In this document: piece after piece, positions 16,578 through 24,390 of the stretch | Layout: every line of letters starts with the position of its first letter | Position numbering within the stretch: the first letter of the stretch is position 1 | NCBI RefSeq assembly: GCF_030269765.1 | Contig: NZ_BSTX01000003.1 | Coordinates: forward strand, 682,001-746,000 | Direction: 5' to 3' | DNA length: 64,000 nucleotides | Source of the DNA: Actinorhabdospora filicis | Lineage (GTDB): Bacteria > Actinomycetota > Actinomycetes > Mycobacteriales > Micromonosporaceae | Made by a program: the position numbers and the translations under genes | Notes under the pieces: generated by a model | Seen by the model: the letters and a program-made list of their open reading frames with translations, nothing else | What the model was told of the DNA's origin: nothing | The model's database searches: none

Positions 16578-18394
16578 TCGGCCTCCACACCCAGGAACCC
16601 GCCCGACTGGCGCTTCCACAGGCCCGTGTACACCCCGCCGCGCTCCAGCAGCGCGGCGTGCGTGCCCTCCTCCACGACCCGGCCCTCGTCCAGGACCACG
16701 ATCCGGTCCATGCTCGCGATCGTCGACAGCCGATGCGCGATCGCGATGACCGTCCGCCCCCGCATCACCTCCGCCAAAGACTCCTGGATCACCGCCTCCA
16801 CCTCCGAGTCCAGCGCCGAGGTCGCCTCGTCCAGCACCAGGATCGGCGCGTCCTTGTGGAACGCGCGCATCAGCGCCACCCGCTGCCGCTGCCCGCCCGA
16901 CAGGCGGACGCCGCGCTCGCCGACGTGGGCGTCGAGGCCGGTGCGCCCGTCGCGGTCGCGCAGGCCGGGGACGAACCCGTCGGCGGCGGCGCGGCGGGCG
17001 GCCTCGCCGAGGTCCTCGTCGCCGTAGGTGATGTTCTCGCGGACCGAGCGGTGCAGCAGGACCGCCTCCTGGGCGACCATCGCGATGTGGCGGCGCAGGC
17101 TCTCCCGGGTGACCCCGGCGATGTCCTGCCCGTCGACGGTGATGGCGCCCGACTCGGCGGCGTGGAACCGCAGCAGCAGGTTGACCAGGGTCGACTTGCC
17201 CGCCCCGGAGCGGCCCACGACGCCGACCTTCTCCCCGGCGGCGACCGTCAGGTCCAGGCCGTTGAGGCCGCCGCTGCCGCCGCCGTAGCGGTGGTGGACG
17301 TCGTGGAAGGCGATCGCGCCGCCGGTCACGGTCAGCTCGGTGGCGTCCGGCCGGTCGGGGACGGCGATGGGCTGCGCGATGGTCTGGAGGGACCGGCGCA
17401 GCGCGCCGAACGCGCCGAACAGCGCCGAGACCGAGTCGAGCAGCCACTCGGCCATGGTCGTGGTGCGGAAGCTCAGGGCGACCGACGCGCCGATCAGCCC
17501 CAGCGGGGCGGCGCCGGAGCGCCACAGCAGCAGGCCGTAGCCGATGAGCCCCGCCATGAGGATCCCGGACAGGACGGTCATGACGGTGTTCATGCCGACC
17601 TCCAGGCGCTGGACGCCGATCTGCGCGTTGCGGGCGGCGGTGAAGACCGCGCGGTCGCGGCGGTCCTCGGCGTCCCCGTCGGCCATCAGCGCGATGGTGT
17701 CCACATTGGCGTAGGAGTCGACGAGCAGCCCGGTCAGTTCCGAGGCCGTCTCCTGCTTGCGCTCGGAGGCGCGGCGGTAGCGGGGCACGATCCAGCGCGC
17801 GAAGACCACGTACAGGACCAGCCACAGCCCCAGCGGCAGCATCAGCCGCGCGTCCATCGAGGCCGTCATCACGAAGGCCCCGGCGATGTAGACGAGCACG
17901 TAGGACAGGCCGTGGACGACGATGTAGGCCGCGTCGCCGGCGGCGGCGCCACCGTCGCGGACCCACGTCGCCACGCCCCCGGCGAGGCGGTCGCGGAACC
18001 AGCCCACCGACTGGCGCGAGACGTGCCGGTGCGCCCGCCACGTCGCCAGCATCGTGGCGTTGGGGCGGAAGGCGATGTCGTCGAGGGCCTCGCTGAGGAA
18101 GTGGACGCCGGGCCGCAGCAGCAGGACCACGGCGGCCATGCCGAGCAGCTCGCCGCCGCGATCGGCCCACAGGCGCTCGGGCGTGGTGGACCCCAGGGCG
18201 TCCACGAGCCGCCCGGCGTAGGCGATGAGCCACACGTCGATCGACGCGTTGACGATGGTGGTCAGCAGGCTGAGGGCCGCGATGAAGCGCAGGGGCCGCA
18301 GCTCACGGAAGAGGAAGGCCCACACGCCCGGCGGCGGGGCCTGCGACGTGCGCGACCGGAACGGGTCGACGGTGTCGGCCAGGATCTTGAACAC
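16559..18394 (-). CDS. ABC exporter, fused permease and ATPase
   Basis: This is a 611-residue half-transporter of the MsbA/MdlB class. Residues 1-350 hold the six-helix membrane domain (AALSLLTTIVNASIDVWLI, YIVVHGLSYVLVYIAGAFV, LPLGLWLVLYVVFA). The nucleotide-binding domain has Walker A GRSGAGKST, Q-loop VAQE, signature RLSGGQRQRVAL, Walker B ILVLDEATSALD and H-loop AIAHRLS. It works as a homodimer or with a partner not present here. Substrate unknown. Confidence 0.93.
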   Translation of the reverse strand: MFKILADTVDPFRSRTSQAPPPGVWAFLFRELRPLRFIAALSLLTTIVNASIDVWLIAYAGRLVDALGSTTPERLWADRGGELLGMAAVVLLLRPGVHFLSEALDDIAFRPNATMLATWRAHRHVSRQSVGWFRDRLAGGVATWVRDGGAAAGDAAYIVVHGLSYVLVYIAGAFVMTASMDARLMLPLGLWLVLYVVFARWIVPRYRRASERKQETASELTGLLVDSYANVDTIALMADGDAEDRRDRAVFTAARNAQIGVQRLEVGMNTVMTVLSGILMAGLIGYGLLLWRSGAAPLGLIGASVALSFRTTTMAEWLLDSVSALFGAFGALRRSLQTIAQPIAVPDRPDATELTVTGGAIAFHDVHHRYGGGSGGLNGLDLTVAAGEKVGVVGRSGAGKSTLVNLLLRFHAAESGAITVDGQDIAGVTRESLRRHIAMVAQEAVLLHRSVRENITYGDEDLGEAARRAAADGFVPGLRDRDGRTGLDAHVGERGVRLSGGQRQRVALMRAFHKDAPILVLDEATSALDSEVEAVIQESLAEVMRGRTVIAIAHRLSTIASMDRIVVLDEGRVVEEGTHAALLERGGVYTGLWKRQSGGFLGVEADQTGAA

Positions 18395-18554
18395 GGAAGG
18401 TCTCCGAGACGAGGACGGCGTTCAGCACGAGACGGGCCGGGTGGCGTGTCTCGGTTCTGGGGCCTCTCGTCAGGCGGACATGCGGCGGAGTCTAGGGACG
18501 CCGGTGGTGGCGCGCACGCGAATAAAACCGGAGGCGCGCCCCGGCGCCCGCTCG

Positions 18555-18560
18555 TAGCCT
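18555..18560 (+). promoter_or_regulatory. -10 element of a leaderless promoter (P-loop protein)
   Basis: TAGCCT lies 7 nt before the ATG at 18568 and no ribosome-binding site is present. Confidence 0.55.
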
Positions 18561-18567
18561 CCCCGGT

Positions 18568-19368
18568 ATGTCGTTCCCCGTTCTGTGGCTCTACGGGCCC
18601 TCCGGCGTCGGAAAGACGACGACGGCGCGGGCCATCTACACCAGACTGTCCGAAGAGGACGTACCGGTCGCCTGCGTCGACCTCGACCAGATCGCGCTGA
18701 TGTACCCGGCACCGCGCTGGGTGCGCCCGGCGCATGTGGCCGGGGTCGCGGCGGTGTTCCGCGCGGCCGGGGCCGGCTGCCTGATCGTGTCCGGCATCGG
18801 CGAGGACTCCGCGATCGTCACCGAGTGCGCCGCGGGGATCCCCGGTGCCTCGCTCACCGTGGCCCGCCTGCGGGTCGAGCCGGGGGTGCTGCGGGAGCGG
18901 TTCCTGGCGCGCGGCTGGCGTCCCGACCTGCTGGAGGACGCGCTGTCGGACGCCGCCGCCTACGACGAGGCCGGTTTCGGCGACCTGCTCGTGGACGGCG
19001 ACGCGCCCCTGGAGGAGGTCGCGCGCAAGTCCTCGGTGGGCTGGCCCGGGATCGTGGCGGGCACCGGGCCCGTCCCGGCGGAGTCCGAAGTGGACTCCGG
19101 ACGGGCCGGGATCCCGGTGACGTGGTTCACCAAGGACGGCCCGGACCTGGCGCCCGGCGGCTGGACGCTGTTCGAAGGCGTCCGGGCGAAGGAACCGGCC
19201 GCCTATGTGGACCTCACGCAGGTCGGACGCTGCTCGGCCGGTGACCCGGCCTGGATCCTGCGCCGCAACCTCGGCGTCCTGCGCGCCGGCTACGCCCGCG
19301 CCGGGGCCGCCCGCCTGGTGGTCGCGGGCACCGCCGAGGAGATCGCGACTGTCGGGGGTGGACAGTAA
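18568..19368 (+). CDS. P-loop kinase-like protein with degenerate second half
   Basis: This encodes 266 residues. The first half is a small-molecule-kinase-like P-loop domain: Walker A GPSGVGKTT (10-18), then ACVDLDQIALMYP. The second half looks like a diverged copy of the first: PVTWFTKDGPDL in place of PVLWLYGPSGVG, AAYVDLTQVGRC in place of ACVDLDQIALMY, and GYARAGAARLVVAGTAEE in place of FRAAGAGCLIVSGIGED. The second copy has no Walker A. The protein may use one catalytic and one regulatory lobe. The substrate is unknown. The next gene starts 10 nt after its stop, so they are probably an operon. Confidence 0.65.
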   Translation: MSFPVLWLYGPSGVGKTTTARAIYTRLSEEDVPVACVDLDQIALMYPAPRWVRPAHVAGVAAVFRAAGAGCLIVSGIGEDSAIVTECAAGIPGASLTVARLRVEPGVLRERFLARGWRPDLLEDALSDAAAYDEAGFGDLLVDGDAPLEEVARKSSVGWPGIVAGTGPVPAESEVDSGRAGIPVTWFTKDGPDLAPGGWTLFEGVRAKEPAAYVDLTQVGRCSAGDPAWILRRNLGVLRAGYARAGAARLVVAGTAEEIATVGGGQ

Positions 19369-19378
19369 TGTCCGCAGC

Positions 19379-20434
19379 GTGAACGTGACCATGCGCTACT
19401 GCGAGGGCTGGGACTGGGCGGCGGGCCGCGCCATCGGCTGGCTGACCGGCGCCGACGCCTTCGCCGCCGACTGCGCCGGGCGGCCCTACACCGTCCTGGT
19501 GGCCCCGGCCGACGGCCCGGCCGTCGTCATCGACGTCGCGTGGGAGGCCGACTACCTCGCGGTGTCCAGAATGGACGGTGAGGGACGGCTGGCCGCGCGG
19601 ACGGTGTACCGCCGCATGCGCGAGGGCGAGCTGTTCCCCGTCCGCGACGAGGAATGGCGCTTCGGGCCCGGCGAGCGCACCGGCGACCCGGGCGTGTGGC
19701 ACGAGAAGGTCGAGCGTGAACCCGGCGGGCGGACGCGCGTCAGCACCGGACGCGGCGCGCACGGCAGTGGCGTCACGGTGGACACCGTGGCGGTGGACGC
19801 GTTGTGGCGCACGGTGCCCCGCTTCGGCGAGTGGCATCCGTTCACGCCGTTCCCGCCGGGTGGTTTCGCGGCGGTGCTGGAGCCGACCGGCGGCTCGCAG
19901 ATCACCGGGAGCGCGCCCTGGCGGCCCCTTTCGGCCGGGCCGGAGCGGTACCTGGACGCCCTCGTCGCGCGCGAGGTCGAGGGCGAAGAGATCGGGACCC
20001 TGCGCCTGTCCAGCGGGCGGGTCGCCGTGGGAGATCCGGCGCGGGTGGGCGCCGTGGCCGCGCCCGTCGTGACGGTGACGCCGGGGGAGTACCGGGTGGA
20101 GCAGGTGGCGGTGTCGGGTGTCCCGGTCGCGGCGATCGTGTGGTTCACCGGGGCCGAGGTCGCCACGTGGGAGAGCGCGGGCGAGCGCGAGGGGGCCATG
20201 GGGTGTTTCGTGGACGCCGCCGACGCCGCCGCGCTGGGCGAGGCGATCGAGGCCAGCGAGGGCGTGCTGGACGGTGTCCACGACGGGGCGCACGAGATCT
20301 GGATCGACGGCGAGGAGGTCAGTCTCGTCGCCTTCGCCGCCCCGGGCGGCCACCGGGTCTGGATCGGCCGTGACGCCGGTGGCCGGGCCGTGTGCTGCCT
20401 GTCGGACCTGCGGGTGGCGCCACCCCACGGGTAG
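19379..20434 (+). CDS. DUF4241-like protein
   Basis: This encodes about 351 residues. Possible starts are GTG 19379, GTG 19385 and ATG 19391; none has a good ribosome-binding site, so the start is uncertain. The N-terminal part is unrecognised (CEGWDWAAGRAIGWLTGADAF). The C-terminal part resembles DUF4241: LSSGRVAVGDPARVGAV, VTVTPGEYRVEQVAV, then MGCFVDAADAAALGEAIE and GHRVWIGRDAGGR. DUF4241 proteins are of unknown function and often occur near immunity or toxin genes, which is not evident here. Operonic with the P-loop gene. Confidence 0.6.
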   Translation: MNVTMRYCEGWDWAAGRAIGWLTGADAFAADCAGRPYTVLVAPADGPAVVIDVAWEADYLAVSRMDGEGRLAARTVYRRMREGELFPVRDEEWRFGPGERTGDPGVWHEKVEREPGGRTRVSTGRGAHGSGVTVDTVAVDALWRTVPRFGEWHPFTPFPPGGFAAVLEPTGGSQITGSAPWRPLSAGPERYLDALVAREVEGEEIGTLRLSSGRVAVGDPARVGAVAAPVVTVTPGEYRVEQVAVSGVPVAAIVWFTGAEVATWESAGEREGAMGCFVDAADAAALGEAIEASEGVLDGVHDGAHEIWIDGEEVSLVAFAAPGGHRVWIGRDAGGRAVCCLSDLRVAPPHG

Positions 20435-20448
20435 CGCCACCGTGCGTC

Positions 20449-20913
20449 CTACCGGTGCGAGGTCGTCACCCAGTTCAGCTTCCAGGTCGCGCCCTCGTCG
20501 TAGGAGAACGACTGCTCCCAGCGGGGCTTCCCCTCGGCGATGCCGGTCCACTGGAAGCGGACCCGCGTCATGCGGCCGTTCAGTTCCTCGTCGGTGACGA
20601 AGGTCCCGACGCCGTCGGTGAAGACCCCCTCGTTCGGGACGCCCATCTGCCCGGGGAACTTGCTGGAGGCCCACCAGATCCGCCAGACCCCGGCGGCCGG
20701 GTCGAACAGGCGGATGGACATCCCGTAGAAGTCCTCCTCGCCGTAGTTCACCGACTTCTCGATGTTGCCGAGGCCGCCCAGGATCGGCTGGACGTCGTTG
20801 CTGCCGTCGAACTCGATCCACTCCTCACAGTCGGGGTCGAGGACGTCGCGGAGCTTGCGGGTGTGCAGTTTCCACTGCCCGAAGTACGGGTCGAAATCAT
20901 GGCTGTCGCTCAT
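20449..20913 (-). CDS. DUF1579/lipocalin-like hypothetical protein
   Basis: This encodes 154 residues without a signal peptide. It opens FDPYFGQWKLHTRKL and consists of alternating strands (EEWIEFDGSNDVQPIL, GMSIRLFDPAAGVWRIWWAS, MTRVRFQWTGIAEGKPRWEQSF), the pattern of a small beta-barrel of the DUF1579/lipocalin-like type. Such proteins bind hydrophobic ligands, but no function is established. It converges on the DUF4241 gene. The ATG at 20913 is exactly 7 nt downstream of TACGGT, suggesting a leaderless mRNA. Confidence 0.65.
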   Translation of the reverse strand: MSDSHDFDPYFGQWKLHTRKLRDVLDPDCEEWIEFDGSNDVQPILGGLGNIEKSVNYGEEDFYGMSIRLFDPAAGVWRIWWASSKFPGQMGVPNEGVFTDGVGTFVTDEELNGRMTRVRFQWTGIAEGKPRWEQSFSYDEGATWKLNWVTTSHR

Positions 20914-20920
20914 GCGCAGT

Positions 20921-20926
20921 ACCGTA
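20921..20926 (-). promoter_or_regulatory. -10 element of a leaderless promoter (lipocalin-like gene)
   Basis: TACGGT on the minus strand lies 7 nt before the ATG at 20913, with no ribosome-binding site. This region is also just downstream of the modC stop. Confidence 0.5.
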
Positions 20927-20950
20927 AGCCGCCATACCTGACAACTTGTG

Positions 20951-21982
20951 TCAGTAACGGTAGGCGCGAACCTGCGCGGCCTTCACCGCCGCCCAGACCT
21001 CCTGGCCGGGGGACAGCCGCAGGTGCGCGGCGGCGGCCGGGGTGACGTCGGCGGCCAGCTCGACGGGACCGTCCAGCCGCACCCGCAGATTGTCGCCGTG
21101 CCGCTGGACGCCGGCCACGCGCGCGGGCCACGCGTTGCGCGCCGAGCCGTCGGGACGCGCCGGGTGCAGCGTGACCGCCGAGGGCGGGAACGCCGCGTAG
21201 GACTCGCCCGACACCTCGTCGGCGACGTGCAGGACGAGATCGCCCACGGCGACCGTGCGCCCGTCCCCGCGGCCCCGGTACAGGTTCAGCCCGACGAGGC
21301 GGGCGATGTAGTCGGTGCGGGGACGCGCGGTGACCTCGGCGGCGTCGCCCTCCTGGACGATGCGGCCGTCCTCGACGATGACCAGCCGGTCGGCGAGCAT
21401 CAGCGCGTCCAGCGGGTCGTGGGTGATCAGCAGCGTCGCCCCGGTGTGCTTCGCGAGGTGCTCGTGGAGTTCGGCGCGGGTGTCCAGGCGCGTGCGGGCG
21501 TCCAGCGCGGCGAGAGGCTCGTCGAGCAACAGCAGTTCGGGTTCCACGGCCAGCGCGCGGGCCAGGGCCACGCGCTGCTGCTGCCCGCCGGACAGCTTGC
21601 GCGGCTTGCGCTCGGCGAACGCGGCCAGCCCGACCCGGTCCAGCCACGCGGCGGCGATCCCGCGGGCCTCGGCGCGGGTGCGGCCCCGGCGGCGCGGCCC
21701 GAAGGCCACGTTGTCCAGCGCCGACAGGTGCGAGAACAGCAGGTAGTCCTGGAAGACCACGCCCACGCCGCGCTTCTCCGGCGGCACGCGCGTCAGGTCC
21801 CGCCCGGACAGCCGCACATGCCCGCCGGACAGCGGCTCCAGTCCCGCCAGGGCCCGCAGCGCGGTGGTCTTGCCCGCGCCGTTGGGACCCAGCAGCGCCA
21901 CCACCTCGCCGGGTTCGGCGCGCAACGCCACGTCCAGCGTGAACGCCGCGCGGGACACCACGAGATGCGCGTCGAGGCTCAC
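20951..21982 (-). CDS. modC: Molybdate ABC transporter ATP-binding protein ModC
   Basis: This encodes 343 residues from the GTG at 21982, which overlaps the modB stop by four bases (GTGA); a longer frame reading upstream is rejected. Walker A is GPNGAGKTT, the signature is LSGGQQQRVAL, Walker B is ELLLLDEPLAALD and the H-loop is ITHDPLDA. The C-terminal region (about 270-343) is a TOBE/Mop-like molybdate-sensing domain (WPARVAGVQRHGDNLRVRLDG, LSPGQEVWAAVKAAQVRAY). It energises molybdate or tungstate import with ModA and ModB. Confidence 0.93.
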   Translation of the reverse strand: MSLDAHLVVSRAAFTLDVALRAEPGEVVALLGPNGAGKTTALRALAGLEPLSGGHVRLSGRDLTRVPPEKRGVGVVFQDYLLFSHLSALDNVAFGPRRRGRTRAEARGIAAAWLDRVGLAAFAERKPRKLSGGQQQRVALARALAVEPELLLLDEPLAALDARTRLDTRAELHEHLAKHTGATLLITHDPLDALMLADRLVIVEDGRIVQEGDAAEVTARPRTDYIARLVGLNLYRGRGDGRTVAVGDLVLHVADEVSGESYAAFPPSAVTLHPARPDGSARNAWPARVAGVQRHGDNLRVRLDGPVELAADVTPAAAAHLRLSPGQEVWAAVKAAQVRAYRY

Positions 21983-22740
21983 CCGCTCACCCACTTGTCG
22001 CGCAGGGCCGCCAGGATCGTCACCGACACCGCCAGCAGCAGCAACGACAGCACGATCGCGGCCTGCACGTCGGTCTCCAGCGCCAGGTACACCGCCAGCG
22101 GCATGGTCTGGGTGCGGCCGGGGAAGTTCCCGGCGAAGGTGATGGTGGCGCCGAACTCGCCGAGGGCGCGCGCCCAGCACAGGACGCCACCGGCGGCCAC
22201 GCCGGGCGCGACCAGCGGCAGCGTGACGCGCGTGAACGTCGTCCAGCGGCCCGCGCCCAGCGTCGCGGCGGCCTCCTCGTAGCGGGTGTCGGCGCCGCGC
22301 AGGGCGCCCTCGACGGCGATGACCAGGAACGGCATCGCCACGAACGCCTCGGCCAGCACCACACCGGCGGTGGTGAACGGGAGCGTGATCCCGAAGGCCG
22401 AATCCAGCCACTCGCCGATGAGGCCGCGCCGCCCGAAGACCAGCAGCAGCGCCACACCACCGACCACGGGCGGCAGGACGAGGGGGACGGTGACCAGCGC
22501 GCGGACCACCCGGCGCCCGGGGAAGTCCGCGCGGGCCAGCAGCCACGCCAGGGGCACGCCCAGGACGAGGCACACGGCGGTGGCCATCGTCGCGGTGCGC
22601 ACCGACAGCCACAGCGCGTCCAGGACGGCCGGCTCGGCCAGGCGGGCGGGCATGGTCGACCACGGCGCGCGGACGACCAGCCCGACCAGGGGGAGGACGA
22701 GGAACAGCAGCCCGGCCAGCGCCGGGACCAGCAGTCCCAT
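21979..22740 (-). CDS. modB: Molybdate ABC transporter permease ModB
   Basis: This encodes 253 residues from the ATG at 22740, which has a perfect AGGAGG 7 nt upstream. A GTG at 22764 that overlaps the modA stop is an alternative (261 residues). Five to six helices are visible, and the cytoplasmic coupling loop reads EEAAATLGAGRWTTFTRVTLPL, the EAA motif of importer permeases. The segment RALGEFGATITFAGN is characteristic of ModB. Translationally linked to modC. Confidence 0.93.
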   Translation of the reverse strand: MGLLVPALAGLLFLVLPLVGLVVRAPWSTMPARLAEPAVLDALWLSVRTATMATAVCLVLGVPLAWLLARADFPGRRVVRALVTVPLVLPPVVGGVALLLVFGRRGLIGEWLDSAFGITLPFTTAGVVLAEAFVAMPFLVIAVEGALRGADTRYEEAAATLGAGRWTTFTRVTLPLVAPGVAAGGVLCWARALGEFGATITFAGNFPGRTQTMPLAVYLALETDVQAAIVLSLLLLAVSVTILAALRDKWVSG

Positions 22741-22760
22741 CGGTGTCCTCCTCCGGTGCG

Positions 22761-23531
22761 TCACGGCGCCTGGAAACCGGCCTTGAGCAGGACCGCGCGG
22801 CCCGCCTCGGACAGCACGTAGGCGACGAAGGCCCCGGCCCCGGCGGCGTTGGGGCCGTTCTTGAGGGCCGCGATCGGGTACTCGTTGATCGCGCTGGCCG
22901 ACTCGGGGAACTCCACGGCGTCGACGTCGGGGGAGGACTTCGCGTCGGTGCGGTAGACGAGGGCGGCGTCGACCTCGCCGAGCTTCACCTTCGACAGGGC
23001 CGACTTGACGTCCTGCTCAAGGGTGACGGGGGTGATCTTCAGGTCGCCGATGGCCTTCTTCGCGGCCGCGCCGCACGGGACCTGCTCGGCGCACAGGGCG
23101 ACCTTCACGTCCGGCTTCGCCAGATCGGCCAGGCCCGTGATCCCCTTCGGGTTGCCCTTGGCGACGGCGATGACCAGCTGGTTCTTCACGAACACCTTCG
23201 CCCCGCCCTTGGTGTTGCCGGCGTCGGTGACGGTCTGCATGTTCTTCGGCGCGGCCGAGGCGAACACGTCGGCGGGCGCGCCCTCGTTGATCTGGGTCGC
23301 CAGCGCCGAGGACCCGGCGAAGTTGAAGGTGACCTTCGTGCCCGGGTGGGCCTTCTCGAAGTCGGCGCCGATCGTGGTGAACGCCTCGGTCAGGGACGCC
23401 GCGGCGAAGACCGTCACCGGGCCGGTGACGCCCTTCTCGCCGCTCTGCGGTGCGGGATCGTCCTTCGTGCCGCAGGCGGCGAAGGCGAGGACGGCCGCGA
23501 GGGCGACGGCCATCAAGCGGAGGGGCTTCAC
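22761..23531 (-). CDS. modA: Molybdate-binding lipoprotein ModA
   Basis: This encodes 256 residues from the GTG at 23531, which shares one base with the TAG stop of the upstream regulator. The lipoprotein signal (MAVALAAVLAFAAC, Cys20) places it on the outer face of the membrane. ModA signatures: VTVFAAASLTEAFTTIG, FNFAGSSALATQI, GAPADVFASAAPKNM and ALVYRTDA. It binds oxyanions and delivers them to ModB/ModC. Confidence 0.93.
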   Translation of the reverse strand: MKPLRLMAVALAAVLAFAACGTKDDPAPQSGEKGVTGPVTVFAAASLTEAFTTIGADFEKAHPGTKVTFNFAGSSALATQINEGAPADVFASAAPKNMQTVTDAGNTKGGAKVFVKNQLVIAVAKGNPKGITGLADLAKPDVKVALCAEQVPCGAAAKKAIGDLKITPVTLEQDVKSALSKVKLGEVDAALVYRTDAKSSPDVDAVEFPESASAINEYPIAALKNGPNAAGAGAFVAYVLSEAGRAVLLKAGFQAP

Positions 23532-23926
23532 TAGGGGTTCCTTCCCAGTTCGACGACGACGTTGGTCGACTTCACGACGGCGACGGCCACCGAACCGACC
23601 TCCAGGCCCAGCTCGTCCACCGCCTCGCGGCTCATCAGCGACACCACCCGGAACGGCCCGGCCTGGATGTCGACCTGCGCCATCACCGCGTCCTTGGTGA
23701 CCGCGGTGACGATGCCGCGCATCCGATTGCGGGCCGAGGTCCGGTCCCCGCCACCGGGCACGGCCGACTGCGCGGTCACGAAGGCCGCCAGATCGGACCC
23801 GGCGATGACCCGGTGGCCGTGGTCGTCGCGGTCGGCGGAGAGGCGGCCGCCGTCGACCCAACGGCGCACCGTGTCGGGGCTGACACCGAGGAGCTCGGCG
23901 GCCTCACTGATCCGGAAACGCGTCAC
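23531..23926 (-). CDS. Molybdate-responsive HTH-TOBE regulator
   Basis: This encodes 131 residues from the GTG at 23926. The N-terminus (FRISEAAELLGVSPDTVRRW) is a MerR/excisionase-like helix-turn-helix. The C-terminal half (NRMRGIVTAVTKDAVMAQVDIQ, VSLMSREAVDELGLEVGSV) is a Mop/TOBE molybdate-binding domain, so it combines DNA binding and molybdate sensing. It is the first gene of the mod operon, with modA overlapping its stop. A longer frame reading into the C-rich upstream region is rejected. TACACT lies 7 nt upstream of the GTG, suggesting a leaderless, probably autoregulated mRNA. Confidence 0.85.
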   Translation of the reverse strand: MTRFRISEAAELLGVSPDTVRRWVDGGRLSADRDDHGHRVIAGSDLAAFVTAQSAVPGGGDRTSARNRMRGIVTAVTKDAVMAQVDIQAGPFRVVSLMSREAVDELGLEVGSVAVAVVKSTNVVVELGRNP

Positions 23927-23933
23927 GAAGGCG

Positions 23934-23939
23934 AGTGTA
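23934..23939 (-). promoter_or_regulatory. -10 element of the mod operon promoter
   Basis: TACACT on the minus strand, 7 nt before the GTG of the regulator; leaderless arrangement. Confidence 0.55.
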
Positions 23940-24390
23940 ATGGTGGCGAATGCGAGAGGGAATCGCGGTTCCGGCTCGCAGATGCGGCACGAGCGAGGGC
24001 GGTGAGCGGCGGACGGTGGGGTGGGCCGCCCTGCCGCCGCGCGGCCCGGCACGGTGGCCGGAGCCGGGACCGCCCGCGCGCTCGCCGCGGTGCCGCCGGG
24101 ACGGCGTGCGCCCGGCCGCCGGTGCGGCAGGGCACGGCACAGCCGCCGCCGGTGGACCCGGGTGGGGCCCACCGCACCCCTGCCCAACCGCCCGCGCCGG
24201 CCCCCCGCCCACACCCACCGCACGCCCGCGCCCGCCCCTTCCGCCCGCATGCCCGCACCCGCCGCCCCTCCCACCCATCGCGCCCGCACCCCCGCGGCCA
24301 CCACCCCCGCGCCGGCCCCTCCCGCCCACCCGCGAACGTCACGTCCGAAAACCGCCGGTCATCCCCCCCACCCGGCGGCATCATTGGAGG
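23940..24390. other. Non-coding, strongly C-rich stretch
   Basis: This gap of about 450 bases lies between the mod operon and the Ada-like gene. From about 24170 to 24375 the plus strand is almost purely C-rich with few G runs (repeats of CCCGCC, CCACCC, CACCCCCGC). The open frames across it have no start signals and low-complexity translations. Apart from a CATCAT hexamer at 24379 before the Ada-like start I see no clear element. Confidence 0.5.

Noticed and set aside
18225..20434. A phage-defence or toxin-immunity island built on the DUF4241-like and P-loop genes
   Set aside because: No recognised defence effector or toxin lies next to them, and composition matches the surroundings.
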